64,000 nucleotides of DNA from DASWJZ01 sp963761005 (GCA_963761005.1 CAVXFK010000026.1:387125-451124), one strand, 5' to 3'. Positions 8,432 through 17,733 are shown, counted from the first letter of the stretch. Translations and numbers: made by a program. Notes: generated from the sequence alone by a model not told the origin.

Positions 8432-9091
8432 TTACGGCTTCCTTGAGAAGGCAGCGATCTCGGCGCGAAGAGCGTCGATGCCCTCGCTCTTCAGGCTGGA
8501 AGAGACGAGAAGTAGCGGATGCGCGGCCGGGCGCTTGGCTGTCGCCTTCGCGGTCGCCGCTTCGACCGCGGCAAGCTCCTCCGCCTTCACCTTGTCGGCC
8601 TTGGTGAGGACGATCTGGTAGGAGACGCCGGCGCGGTCGAGCTCGTCCATCAGCGTCGCGTCGGCGGGCATCAGGCCGTGGCGGGAATCGACCAGTAGGA
8701 AGACGCGCTTCAGCGAAGCACGTCCGGCAAGATAAGCACGAAGGAGCTTCGTCCACGCCGCCACCGCGGCCTTCGGCGCCTTGGCGAAGCCGTAGCCCGG
8801 CATGTCCACGATCGCGACCGGCGGCAATGCGCCGGGCTTCGCGTCGGGAAGGTCGGGGACGAAGAAGAAGAGCGACTGCGTTCGCCCCGGAGTGTTCGAG
8901 GTGCGCGCAAGGTTCGCCGCACCGACGACGGCGTTGATAAGGCTCGACTTGCCGACGTTCGAACGGCCGGCGAAGGCGACCTCGGGCGGGCCTTCCGGTG
9001 GCAGCGCGGCGAGCGTCGGCGCTTCCGTGACGAAGCGCCAGGGCCGGCGGAAGAGGGCCGCCGCCTTCGGACCGATCGTCGCTCTCGTCAT
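8432..9091 (-). CDS. yihA: ribosome biogenesis GTPase YihA/YsxC (EngB)
   Basis: This 219-aa GTPase shows G1 (AGRSNVGKSSLIN), the switch Thr (SNTPGRTQSL), G3 (DMPGYGFAKA), G4 (LTKADK) and G5 (VSSSLKS). The family is needed for assembly of the large ribosomal subunit. It precedes argB on the same strand. Length and motifs are standard and nothing is missing. Confidence 0.96.
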   Translation of the reverse strand: MTRATIGPKAAALFRRPWRFVTEAPTLAALPPEGPPEVAFAGRSNVGKSSLINAVVGAANLARTSNTPGRTQSLFFFVPDLPDAKPGALPPVAIVDMPGYGFAKAPKAAVAAWTKLLRAYLAGRASLKRVFLLVDSRHGLMPADATLMDELDRAGVSYQIVLTKADKVKAEELAAVEAATAKATAKRPAAHPLLLVSSSLKSEGIDALRAEIAAFSRKP

Positions 9092-9187
9092 CGCCGCAAA
9101 CCGCCTCGCGCGCAGTGACCGGCGCGGGGCGCGCCGTTCTCCGCCATCAATATCGCGACAGTGACGCGAGGCGAGCGTTTTCTCTGT

Positions 9188-9607
9188 CTAAGGCTCGGCG
9201 GCGGCGAAGAGGCGTGCCGTATCGTAGAACTCGGAAAACTGCACAACTTTGCCGACCCGCATTCGCCAGAGGTCGACCTTCGGCGTCACGACGATCTTGC
9301 CCGTGCGCTTGTTGCGCCACGAGGTCGCGCCGATCGCGACCACGCGCTCGCCCTGCGCGACATATTCGTCGATGCGATAGAAGATCATCTCCCAGTCGGC
9401 GGTCAGGCCCTTGAGATAGTCGATGATCTCCGATCGCCCGCTTCGGGCACTGGTGAAACGCAGGCTCCGCGCCCCGTCGGCGAGCGACGTCAGGCGCGCG
9501 TCATCCGCGACGATCGAAACCCAGCAATCGATGTTCGCCGCTTTCGAATTCGCCCACGTGTCGTAGGCGTCGCGAAGAATGCCTACGTTCTCCGATTCCG
9601 TGCTCAT
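9188..9607 (-). CDS. NTF2-like (SnoaL-type) protein
   Basis: From the ATG at 9607 the protein is 139 aa. A longer frame to 9646 exists, but its first residues look non-coding. The pattern of a long first helix (NVGILRDAYDTWANSK), then FYRIDEYVAQGERVVAIGAT and a final VVQFSEFYDTARL strand fits the NTF2-like cone fold. Such proteins are enzymes (isomerases, hydrolases) or accessory domains; catalytic residues cannot be assigned. It sits alone between yihA and yidC. Confidence 0.72.
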   Translation of the reverse strand: MSTESENVGILRDAYDTWANSKAANIDCWVSIVADDARLTSLADGARSLRFTSARSGRSEIIDYLKGLTADWEMIFYRIDEYVAQGERVVAIGATSWRNKRTGKIVVTPKVDLWRMRVGKVVQFSEFYDTARLFAAAEP

Positions 9608-9721
9608 TTGGCCCCCGCCACTTCGCACTGATTCGATCTGTGACAACTATATGACATCGTGGTGAAGCGCGCGAGGTTCTCGAAGGGTGCTCGCGTTGAT
9701 TGCATTCGCCTCGGAACGCCG

Positions 9722-11557
9722 CTATTCGGCGGGTGTGTCCTTCGGCTTCGCCCGGCCAAACAATCCCTTCAGGTTGCCGAAGAGCTCGATCGGCACGCCA
9801 TTCCGCTTCATGATCACGCCCTGCTGGATGACCGAGAGCGTGTTGTTCCACGCCCAGTAGATCACGAGGCCGGCCGGGAAGGCGCCGAGCATGAACGTGA
9901 AGATCAGCGGCATCCAGTTGAAGATCATCGCCTGCGTCTTGTCCGGCGGCGTCGGGTTCATGCGCATCTGCACGAACATCGTGCAGCCCATGATGAGCGG
10001 CCAGATTCCAAGATGCAGGCTGGTCGGCGGGTTCCACGGAATGAGCCCGAGCAAGGTGAAGATGTTCGTCGGGTCGGCCGCGGAGAGGTCGTGGATCCAG
10101 CCGAAGAACGGCGCGTGGCGCATCTCGATGGTGATGAAGAGCACCTTGTAGAGCGAGAAGAAGACGGGGATCTGGATGACGATCGGCCAGCACCCGGCGA
10201 CCGGGTTCACCTTCTCCTTCTTGTAGAGCTGCATCATCGCCTGCTGCAGCCCCGTGCGGTCGTCCTTGAACTGCTCCTGCAGCTTCTTCATCTCCGGCTG
10301 CAGCTTCTTCATCTTGCTCATCGACGCGTAGGAGCGGTTGGCGAGCGGGAAGAAGACGAGCTTCACCATCACCGTGACCGCCAGGATGGCGAGGCCGAAA
10401 TTGCCGAGGAAGCGGTAGAGCCAGTCGATCAGCTTGAACATCGGCTTGGTGATGAAGAAGAACCAGCCCCAGTCGATCAGAAGGTCGAAATGCGAGATAT
10501 TGAGCGTCGCCTCGTAGCCGTCGAGAAGCGCGGTCTCCTTCGCCCCGGCAAAGAGCAGCGTCTCGTGCGTCGTCGATCCGCCGGCCGGAACGGAGACGGC
10601 GTCGCCGAGGAAATCGGCCTGGTAGGTCGGCTCGGTTCCGGCTGAGCCCTTGAGGAAACGCGGCTGAAAGGGCTCGCCGCCGCGCGGGATCAGCGTCGCG
10701 CCCCAATATTTGTCGGTGATGCCGAGCCAGCCCTCGGAGACCTTGTCAGGCGTGATCGAAGGCTCCGCATCGGTGAGCTTCTTGTATTTGATCTCCTGCA
10801 GACCGTCCTTGCCGAGATAGCCGATCAGGCCCTCGTGAAGGATGTAGTAGCTGCGCGTTTTTGGCGCGCCCGTGCGGTTGACGAGTCCGTAAGGATAAAG
10901 CTCGACCGGAGCGCCGGTGGTGTTCTCGACCGCCTGCTTGACCGTGAACATGTAGCTCGCGTCAACCGAATAGGTCCGCTTGAAGAGAAGCCCCGCGCCG
11001 TTGTCCCAGGTGAGCGTCACGTCGTGGCCGGGCGACAACGGCCCGCCCTCCGCCTTCCATTCTGTCGTAGCGGTCGGAACAGCCGGACCGTCCTTGCCCG
11101 CGACCCAGCCGAAGTCGGCGTAATAGGGGTCCGCAGTGCCCGCCGGCGAGAACAGCTCGACCAGCGGGCTCGTTGGGTCGACCGTCTCGCGGTAGTGGTT
11201 GAGCAGAAGGTCGTCGATCCGCCCGCCGACGAGATTGATGGAGCCTTTCAGCGACGGCGTGTCGATCGTCACGCGCGCCGTTTCGGCAAGCGCGGCGTCG
11301 CGCGAAACGGCGGTGGGTGCGGCGGCGCTTGCGGCCGGCGCGGCGTTGGGCGCGCCGGGCGTCGCGGGTGCGGACGTTCCCGTGCCTGTCGCAGGAGACG
11401 GCGTTGCCGTCGTGCCTGGCGTGACGCTCTGCGACTGCTCCTGCAGGCGCTTGCGCTCCGCCTGCATCTTCGGGCTTATGACGAAGAACTGCCAAGCGAC
11501 GATAATCACGAAGGAAAGCGCGATCGCGATGATGACGTTCTGATTGTTCTTCATCAA
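9722..11557 (-). CDS. yidC: membrane protein insertase YidC
   Basis: This 611-aa protein inserts and folds inner-membrane proteins with or without SecYEG. It has an N-terminal anchor (IIAIALSFVIIVAWQFFV), a low-complexity Ala/Thr/Pro linker, the large periplasmic beta domain (about 90-350) and the conserved five-helix core (for example WGWFFFITKPMFKLIDWLY and FPAGLVIYWAWNNTLSVIQQ). The start overlaps the rnpA stop by four bases, so rpmH-rnpA-yidC probably form one transcript. No yidD lies between rnpA and yidC, unlike in many bacteria. Confidence 0.97.
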   Translation of the reverse strand: MMKNNQNVIIAIALSFVIIVAWQFFVISPKMQAERKRLQEQSQSVTPGTTATPSPATGTGTSAPATPGAPNAAPAASAAAPTAVSRDAALAETARVTIDTPSLKGSINLVGGRIDDLLLNHYRETVDPTSPLVELFSPAGTADPYYADFGWVAGKDGPAVPTATTEWKAEGGPLSPGHDVTLTWDNGAGLLFKRTYSVDASYMFTVKQAVENTTGAPVELYPYGLVNRTGAPKTRSYYILHEGLIGYLGKDGLQEIKYKKLTDAEPSITPDKVSEGWLGITDKYWGATLIPRGGEPFQPRFLKGSAGTEPTYQADFLGDAVSVPAGGSTTHETLLFAGAKETALLDGYEATLNISHFDLLIDWGWFFFITKPMFKLIDWLYRFLGNFGLAILAVTVMVKLVFFPLANRSYASMSKMKKLQPEMKKLQEQFKDDRTGLQQAMMQLYKKEKVNPVAGCWPIVIQIPVFFSLYKVLFITIEMRHAPFFGWIHDLSAADPTNIFTLLGLIPWNPPTSLHLGIWPLIMGCTMFVQMRMNPTPPDKTQAMIFNWMPLIFTFMLGAFPAGLVIYWAWNNTLSVIQQGVIMKRNGVPIELFGNLKGLFGRAKPKDTPAE

Positions 11558-11916
11558 TCGGGCCTCCGCGCCCCGCTCGCGGCCCCCACCTGCGGAACGC
11601 GCCGCATGGCGTCGGCTAGGGCGGAAGTAAGGTCGGCGAACGGCTCCGTCAAAGCGCTGCGGCGCCCAATCAGCACATGATCGATGCCGGGACGCGCATT
11701 TTCAGGCGCGGCGAGCCTGACCGCCTCGCGCAGGCGGCGGCGGATGCGGTTCCGCTCAACGGCCTTTGCCGCCGTGCGCTTGGAGACGGTGAAGCCGAAA
11801 CGGGGGCTGCCTTCATCATCGCGCGCGCGCGTCTCCAGAACGAACGCGCGCCGCGCGGCCCTGTGGCCCTTCGCGGCGGCGAGGAAATCGCGCCTCTTCT
11901 TCAGGCGCTCGGGCAT
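11554..11916 (-). CDS. rnpA: ribonuclease P protein component
   Basis: From the ATG at 11916 the protein is 120 aa and begins MPERLKKRRDFLAAAKG, the expected RnpA N-terminus, preceded by AAGGA. A GTG at 11934 that overlaps the rpmH stop (GTGA) is the alternative start. The RNR motif (ERNRIRRRLREAVR) that contacts the RNase P RNA is intact. RnpA assists tRNA 5' maturation. It lies between rpmH and yidC with overlaps or touching ends on both sides, which argues for one operon. Confidence 0.93.
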   Translation of the reverse strand: MPERLKKRRDFLAAAKGHRAARRAFVLETRARDDEGSPRFGFTVSKRTAAKAVERNRIRRRLREAVRLAAPENARPGIDHVLIGRRSALTEPFADLTSALADAMRRVPQVGAASGARRPD

Positions 11917-11930
11917 CGGTCCTTGACCGG

Positions 11931-12065
11931 TCACGCCGACAGGCGCTTGCGCCCCTTGGCGCGACGGTGGGCGAGCACCTTGCGCCCGTTCTTGGTCGCA
12001 GTGCGGGCGCGGAATCCGTGGCGGCGTTTGCGCACCAATCGGCTCGGTTGATAAGTTCTCTTCAT
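11931..12065 (-). CDS. rpmH: 50S ribosomal protein L34
   Basis: This 44-aa protein reads MKRTYQPSRLVRKRRHGF at the start and ends in RRAKGRKRLSA, an essentially standard L34. It is a small basic component of the large ribosomal subunit. The start at 12065 is fixed by this N-terminus; upstream in-frame codons are not part of it. It is the first gene of the rpmH-rnpA-yidC run. Confidence 0.97.
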   Translation of the reverse strand: MKRTYQPSRLVRKRRHGFRARTATKNGRKVLAHRRAKGRKRLSA

Positions 12066-12380
12066 CGTCCATGCCGCCTGGCGAGCGGCCCTCGTCTCAA
12101 GAAACGGACAGCCGGTTCTAGAGCTTTGACCGCGCCGCACCGATGTTCGGGATAGTGCCGAAGCGCGCTGGTATGCACGGCTCCGGTCGAGCGCGGGCGA
12201 TATAGGGTGAAACCCGCGGCGAAGTCAACGACATCGGCGGATTTCCGCCTTCGTCACGCCCCGGTGAAGCCGCTCGCCCGGCGCTTCATAAGTTTGTGCC
12301 GGACGACATGCATTTCCCCGACGTTTAGCAGGCGGTGCTACCAAAGACGTGCGGAAACCCCGCGACACGGCTGGCAAGGC

Positions 12381-13143
12381 ATGGTGAACGTGCGAAGCGC
12401 TCGGCTTCAGCAGGAGGGAGCGACCGGGGCGGCCGGAGGCGGCGCTCCTGGGCGAAGGCCGCTTCTCCGCTGGCTGCCGCTTGCCTTCGTCGCGCTCGCG
12501 CTTTTGGCGCTCTATGCCGCAGGTTTGCAGGACTACCTCTCGCTCGACGCGCTCCGCCGCTACCAGGGCACGCTTCTCGGCGCGGTCGGAGACCACCCTG
12601 TTCTTTCCGCCGCCGGCTATCTGATCGTCTACATCGCCGTCGTCGCGATCTCTTTCCCCGGTGCCGGCGCGATGACGATAACCGGCGGCTTCCTGTTCGG
12701 CGCGGCGCTTGGAACGGTGCTTGCGTCGGTCGCCGCGACGATCGGCGCCACGCTGATCTTCCTGATCGCGCGCACCTCGCTCGGCGCGCTCCTTGCCGAG
12801 CGCGCCGGCCCGCGTGCGCAGAAGCTGCGCGACGGCTTCCAGGAGGAAGGATTTCAGCTACCTTCTCTTCCTTCGCCTCGTGCCGCTCTTTCCATTTTGG
12901 CTCGTCAATCTCGCCGCCGCGCTATTCGGCATGCGGCTTCTCACTTATGTTGGCGCGACCGCAATCGGTGTGGTGCCGGCGACGTTCGTGTTCGCGTATT
13001 TCGGACACGGCCTTGGAACGGCGCTCGACAGCGAGGGCGCGCATGTGCCGGCGACGCTGCTTGTCGCGCTGGCGCTGCTCGGCCTCGTGGCGCTTCTGCC
13101 GATAGCGGTGCGCCGTCTCCGGCGCAGGAAAGAGAAGGTGTAA
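12381..13143 (+). pseudogene. TVP38/TMEM64 family membrane protein, frameshifted
   Basis: The first frame gives the N-terminal helix (LPLAFVALALLALYAAGLQ) and the family core (AISFPGAGAMTITGGFLFG), then becomes meaningless after EEGF. The missing second half, SYLLFLRLVPLFPFWLVNL followed by AAALFGMRLLT, continues in the +1 frame to 13143. Removing one T from the run at 12852-12854 restores a single protein of about 253 aa. TVP38/TMEM64 (DedA-like, SNARE-associated) proteins are inner-membrane proteins of poorly known role. The gene lies 22 bases before a MerA-like flavoprotein, a pairing seen in other bacteria. Both halves look well preserved, so a sequencing error is as likely as true loss. 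Confidence 0.85.
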
Positions 13144-13165
13144 GGCGTGCCGACGCGGCCGGGGA

Positions 13166-14596
13166 ATGAGTGAAGTCCTGACGCCCGACATCTGTGTGAT
13201 CGGTGCGGGTTCGGCCGGTCTGACCGTGGCCGCGGCAGCGGCATCGTTCGGCGTCTCCGTCGTTCTTGTCGAGCGCGGCAAGATGGGCGGCGACTGCCTG
13301 AATTCCGGTTGCGTGCCGTCCAAGGCTTTGATTGCCGCCGCCAATCGGGCGCAGGCCGTGCGTGACGCCGGCCGCTTCGGGATCGGCGCCGGCGAGCCGC
13401 GCACCAATTTTTCCGCGGTGATGGCGCATGTGCGCGCGTCGATCGCCGCGATCGAGCCCAACGATTCGGTCGAGCGCTTCACCGGGCTCGGGGTGAAGGT
13501 GCTCTCTGGCGTCGCGCGCTTCGCCGACCCGCGGACTCTGCAGGTCGGCGAGATCGAAATCCGGGCCCGCCGCTTCGTCATCGCGACCGGCTCGCGCCCG
13601 GTGATACCGCCGATCCCCAACCTGATCGCCGTTCCCTATCTCACCAACGAGACGATCTTCGAAATGAAGCGGCTTCCCGGCCATCTGATCGTGATCGGCG
13701 GTGGGCCGATCGGCATCGAGATGGCGCAGGCCTTCCGCCGCCTCGGCTCGGCGGTGACGGTGCTCGAGGCCGAGAAAGCTCTCGCGCACGACAACCCGGA
13801 GCTGACGGCGCTCCTGCTCCAGTCGCTGCGCGCCGAGGGCGTCGACATCCGCGAAGGCGCCAAGGTTACGCGGGTCACGCGGCGCGGGCGGACAGCAGTG
13901 CGTGTGATTCTCGAAGGCCCAAACGACACGGCGCCGCACGTCGACGGAACCCATCTCCTCCTGGCGACGGGCCGGCGGCCCGATGTCGACGAGCTTTCCC
14001 TGGAGAAGGCGCGCGTTCGCGTCAACGCGAAGGGGATCAAGGTGAATTCGCGGCTAAGGACCCGCAACCGCCGCATCTATGCGATCGGCGACGTCGCCGG
14101 CGGACCGCAGTTCACGCATTGGGCCGGCTATCAGGCGGGCCTCGTCGTCCGCTCCATCCTTTTCCGCTTCGGCGGCAAGGCCCGGCGCGACATTCTTCCG
14201 TGGGTGACCTTTACAGAGCCGGAGCTTGCGCATGTCGGCTTGACCGAGACGGAGGCGCGCCGCCGCTATCGCCGCCTGCAGGTGCTGCGCTGGCCGTTCG
14301 CCGAGAACGACCGCGCCCACACGGAAGGCGATCGTCGCGGCATGGTGCGCGTGCTCGCCACGCGAGGGGGGCGGATCGTCGGCGCCGACATTCTCGGGCA
14401 CGACGCCGGCGAACTGATCGCGCCCTTCGTGCTTGCCGTGGCGCGAGGCATGAAGGTTAAGGATTTTGCAACCGCCGTGTTCCCTTATCCGACACGGTCA
14501 GAGGCGGCGCGGCGCGCGGCAATCGCCTTCTATGGGCCGAAGCTCGATTCGCCGCTCATTCGGCGGGTGATCAACTTCATGCGGAAGTTCCGATGA
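13166..14596 (+). CDS. MerA-like FAD-dependent disulfide oxidoreductase
   Basis: This 476-aa protein belongs to the pyridine nucleotide-disulfide reductases. It has an N-terminal FAD site (CVIGAGSAGLT), the redox-active pair C44/C49 (GGDCLNSGCVPSK), the NAD(P) site (IVIGGGPIGIEMAQ), the second FAD motif (RRIYAIGDVAGG) and the C-terminal dimer domain (about 350-470). No HMA domain precedes it and the C-terminal vicinal cysteines of true mercuric reductase are absent, so mercury reduction is unlikely. Its neighbours are a TVP38 protein upstream and a sensor kinase whose start overlaps its stop (ATGA). The substrate is unknown. Confidence 0.9.
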   Translation: MSEVLTPDICVIGAGSAGLTVAAAAASFGVSVVLVERGKMGGDCLNSGCVPSKALIAAANRAQAVRDAGRFGIGAGEPRTNFSAVMAHVRASIAAIEPNDSVERFTGLGVKVLSGVARFADPRTLQVGEIEIRARRFVIATGSRPVIPPIPNLIAVPYLTNETIFEMKRLPGHLIVIGGGPIGIEMAQAFRRLGSAVTVLEAEKALAHDNPELTALLLQSLRAEGVDIREGAKVTRVTRRGRTAVRVILEGPNDTAPHVDGTHLLLATGRRPDVDELSLEKARVRVNAKGIKVNSRLRTRNRRIYAIGDVAGGPQFTHWAGYQAGLVVRSILFRFGGKARRDILPWVTFTEPELAHVGLTETEARRRYRRLQVLRWPFAENDRAHTEGDRRGMVRVLATRGGRIVGADILGHDAGELIAPFVLAVARGMKVKDFATAVFPYPTRSEAARRAAIAFYGPKLDSPLIRRVINFMRKFR

Positions 14597-16155
14597 GCGC
14601 GCCTGGGTGGAAAGACCGCGACGCCGCGGGTAAAATGCCGGATGCGCAGGCGAGGAACGACATGACGGAAAAGCTTCCGCCGCCGCCCGCGGCCGGCCGA
14701 AGCGAAGCGGGCGAAGCGGAGACGCGCGCGCCCGTTCTCGGCCTGAGCCTCTCCAACAAGCTCCTGGTGCTGACCCTCCTCTTCGTCATGATGGCGGAGG
14801 TGCTGATCTACATCCCCTCGATCGCCAACTTCTGCAACGTCTGGCTCAAGGAGAAGCTCGACACCTCGGAGCTCGTCGCAATGGCGGTGAGCGCTGCGCC
14901 GGAAGGCGGCATCTCGGCGGACCTCGAGGGGGAGATGCTGCGCTCGATCGGCGTCGATACGATCGCGCTTCGAAGCGCCGGGCAGCGCTGGTTGATCGCC
15001 GTCGACGACATGCCGCACGACATCGCCGCGCATCGTGACCTCCGCTGGCTGAAGCCGCTCGACTCGATCCGCGCTGCCTTCCAGACGCTGTTTTCGACCG
15101 GCGACCGCCTGATCATGGTAAGCGGCCAGCCGCCAGCCGGCAGCGACCGCTTCGAGATCGTCGTGCACGAAGCGGCGCTCAGGAACGCGATGCTTGTCTA
15201 TTCGCGCAACATTCTGCTTCTGTCGCTGGCGATCTCGGTAATCACCGCGACGCTCGTCTACGTCGCGCTGAGGCTGCTCTTCGTTCGCCCGCTGCAGCGC
15301 CTCTCCGCCAATATCGTCGGCTTCTCCACCGCACCTGAGGATGCCTCGGCGATCATCGTGCCGAGCGGGCGTCGCGACGAGATCGGCGTCGCGGAAGAGA
15401 AGCTTGCGGGCATGGAGAAGGCGCTCCGCGACATGCTTGCGCAGCGCCGCCACCTCGCCGATCTCGGGCTCGCCGTTTCCAAGATCAACCATGACCTGCG
15501 CAACATCCTCGCTTCGGCGCAGCTCTTCTCCGATCGGCTGCAGGCGGTCGACGATCCGCTTGCGAAGCGTTTTGCGCCGAAGGTCGTCGGCGCCATCGAC
15601 CGTGCGATCGAATACACCCGCTCCGTGCTCGCTTACGGCCAGGCGCACGAGGAGCCGCCCAGGCGCCAGCTCCTTTCGCTGACGCGGCTCGTCGAGGACG
15701 TTGCCGACGTGCTGTCGCTCGCCGGCCGCGAGGGCATCAACTGGGAGAACCGCATCGCGCGCGACGTCGAGATCGACGGCGATCCCGAGCAGCTCTTCCG
15801 TGTGCTGATGAATCTTTGCCGCAACGCCGTGGAGGCGGTGAGCGAAGGCGAGAGCCCGGCGCTGATCCGCCGCGTGTGGGTGGAGGGTGAGCGATCGGGA
15901 AGCGTGACCGCCATCCGCGTCTGCGACACGGGCCCGGGCGTGCCGGAGAAGGCGCGCGCCAAGCTCTTCCAGGCGTTCGAGGGCTCGGCACGGCAAGGCG
16001 GAACCGGCCTGGGGCTCGCGATCGCCGCGGAAATCGTACGCGCGCATGGCGGCGAGATCAGGCTGATCGAGCGCGCCGGGGCCGGCGCGGTGTTCGAAGT
16101 CACCATCCCCGACCGCCCGGTCTCGATCGCCGCGCGCCGTGAGCGGCACGGCTGA
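14593..16155 (+). CDS. membrane sensor histidine kinase
   Basis: This 520-aa kinase has two membrane helices (about 52-75 and 205-235) bracketing a periplasmic sensor region of roughly 130 residues, then a HAMP-like linker. The transmitter shows an H-box with His300 (KINHDLRNILASAQLF), N-box (NLCRNAVEAV), G1 (DTGPGVP) and G2 (GGTGLGLAIAAEI). It should autophosphorylate and pass phosphate to a response regulator, but none is encoded nearby, so it is an orphan here. The ATGA overlap with the flavoprotein suggests joint translation. The signal it senses is unknown. Confidence 0.92.
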   Translation: MSAPGWKDRDAAGKMPDAQARNDMTEKLPPPPAAGRSEAGEAETRAPVLGLSLSNKLLVLTLLFVMMAEVLIYIPSIANFCNVWLKEKLDTSELVAMAVSAAPEGGISADLEGEMLRSIGVDTIALRSAGQRWLIAVDDMPHDIAAHRDLRWLKPLDSIRAAFQTLFSTGDRLIMVSGQPPAGSDRFEIVVHEAALRNAMLVYSRNILLLSLAISVITATLVYVALRLLFVRPLQRLSANIVGFSTAPEDASAIIVPSGRRDEIGVAEEKLAGMEKALRDMLAQRRHLADLGLAVSKINHDLRNILASAQLFSDRLQAVDDPLAKRFAPKVVGAIDRAIEYTRSVLAYGQAHEEPPRRQLLSLTRLVEDVADVLSLAGREGINWENRIARDVEIDGDPEQLFRVLMNLCRNAVEAVSEGESPALIRRVWVEGERSGSVTAIRVCDTGPGVPEKARAKLFQAFEGSARQGGTGLGLAIAAEIVRAHGGEIRLIERAGAGAVFEVTIPDRPVSIAARRERHG

Positions 16156-16353
16156 GCGCCGGCCCACTTCCAGCCGGCCGCAAGGCCGACGCCGAAAGGC
16201 GATGCGCTTGAGAATCCGGGCCCGCAGGCATCTGCGGCTTCGGGCTATACACGCTGGGAGCCTGTAAACACGCGGCGAACGGCGCTCTCTTGCAATGGCC
16301 GCCGCGACCGACTACCTCTCCCGAGCCTTGCGGCAGGCCGCCGCTTGGTTCAA

Positions 16354-16430
16354 GCGCCCGTAGCTCAGCTGGATAGAGCACCAGACTACGAATTTGGGGG
16401 TCGTGGGTTCGAATCCTGCCGGGCGCGCCA
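16354..16430 (+). tRNA. tRNA-Arg (anticodon ACG)
   Basis: A 77-nt cloverleaf: acceptor GCGCCCG paired with CGGGCGC, encoded G-CCA end, D arm GCTC...GAGC, anticodon stem CCAGA/TTTGG with loop CTACGAA (anticodon ACG), and T arm with GGTTCGAATCC. The 3' end faces the accessory region, and tRNA 3' ends are common integration targets. I did not see a second copy of the 3' end in this window. Confidence 0.95.
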
Positions 16431-16825
16431 ATGAAATCAAATACTTAGACATGAATAGGCGATCGAGAGCCGGTCTTGGGCTAACACAAGGCTAACAGAG
16501 TGACGGTTTAAGGCCTCGCTGGCGACCCTGTGATCCGCCGCCTTATCGCAGCCGCGAAATCGGGTGGTGTCCGAACTAGGACAAACGCGGAATCTTTTTA
16601 GGACACGCGATGTTAGCTAACCGTCACAATATCGACGGGAATGCCGCCATATGCGTCCGCTTGTCGCGTAACGCGCGGCAAAGTTAACTCCATTTCCACT
16701 ACTCTGACATGAAACCGTGGCACAACCAGCGCGTTATCCGTTGCGGGGTGCCACCCAATTCGGTAGCGTCCACCCTTGTCCTTCAATGGGAGGCGCTCGC
16801 TGATTCGAGCGGAAGGCGAGACACG
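16431..16825. other. non-coding stretch between tRNA-Arg and the Panacea gene
   Basis: About 395 bases with no convincing gene. Base composition is lower in G+C than the left part of the window. A repeated CTAACA word occurs near 16480-16497. No integrase start, clear terminator or att duplicate is visible, although this is where one would expect the end of an integrated element. Confidence 0.5.
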
Positions 16826-17252
16826 ATGGCTGGGGTGGAAGACGTAGCTGAGTACATCCTACAGAAGCTCGGCCCGATGCCGACCTGGAAGCTTCAGAAA
16901 CTGGTCTACTATTGCCAAGCGTGGCACATCGTTTGGGAGGATGAGGTCCTCTTTGACGAGCCAGTCGAGGCATGGGCGAATGGTCCGGTAGTTCGGAAGT
17001 TGTACAATCGACATAGGGGACAGTTTCGCGTTTCAACGGTTGGTGGCGATCCTTCACGGCTGAAGGAGAACGAGATCGAATCGATTGATATCGGTACTCG
17101 ACCACTATGGGCGGCGTGATTCCCAATGGCTAAGCGACCTGACGCATCTTGAGCGGCCCTGGAAGGAAGCGCGCCAGGACTTGGCCCCGGGCGAGCGGGG
17201 CGATGCCGAGATCACGCCTGAGGCAATGGCTGATTACTACAGCTCACTGTAG
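16826..17252 (+). pseudogene. Panacea-domain (SocA/DUF4065) antitoxin, frameshifted
   Basis: The frame from the ATG at 16826 gives the Panacea signature: MAGVEDVAEYILQKLG, then KLQKLVYYCQAWHIVW and FDEPVEAWANGPVV. After IESID it goes out of phase. The rest (SVLDHYGRRDSQWLSDLTH, then PWKEAR and a final ALxDYYSSL-like AMADYYSSL) continues in another frame to a stop at 17252. One extra base near 17088-17091 explains this; the restored protein is about 141 aa. Panacea proteins are known as antitoxins for many unrelated toxins and as proteolysis adaptors (SocA). The next gene starts two bases later and is the natural toxin candidate. Confidence 0.85.
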
Positions 17253-17254
17253 CG

Positions 17255-17733
17255 ATGGCTAAGCCGGCAAGAAAGCGACCTAAGCACAAAGAGCGACCGC
17301 ACTCCGGCAAGGATGTTCGACAAGCCGAAGACCCAGGCCGCTCGGATCATCTCACAATCGCATGGCGTCTATCACGATTTGACTGGGATGGCCCCTGGGG
17401 CTTGGAAGCTTTGCAAGAGTGCGACTTGCACGATCTGATTAGAAATTGGGGTAGCCAGTTTGAGCGGATGACATGGGGTGAAGCCTTTCGAGCTTCAGGC
17501 GGACGCAGAGAGGGGAATAACAGTCATCCCATAAAAACGGAGAAGCTGTCGCGCAATGCGAAGGATCGCCTCCAAGAACTGAGAGCAGAAGACACGGACA
17601 CTGTTTATTCCTTTCGCATCGATGCGCGGGCCGTCTGTATGGCCTGAGGGACAGCCGCGCGTTTGAGGTTCTTTGGTATGATCCATGGCATGACGACGCG
17701 AACAGAGGAGTTTGTCCATCGACGCGCGGTTAG
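17255..17733 (+). pseudogene. unknown protein next to Panacea, candidate toxin, frameshifted
   Basis: I do not recognise a named family. It starts with a basic stretch (MAKPARKRPKHKERPHSGKD), then TIAWRLSRFDWDGPWGLEAL, a middle region and DTVYSFRIDARAV. The frame then stops at 17647. A second frame carries on smoothly (YGLRDSRAFEVLWYDPWHD, then CPSTRG) to 17733. A one- or two-base change at about 17632-17637 joins them into about 159 aa. The ending in a strand pattern plus WYDPWHD suggests a complete small protein. Its position directly behind a Panacea gene makes it a candidate PanT toxin; that is inference. Confidence 0.6.

Noticed and set aside
13166..14596. Mercuric reductase
   Set aside because: There is no HMA domain, no C-terminal Cys pair and no other mer gene around.
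14530..16167. 545-codon open frame opposite the sensor kinase
   Set aside because: It mirrors the kinase codons, is very rich in Arg, Asp and Glu and has no motif; high G+C genes often have such antisense frames.
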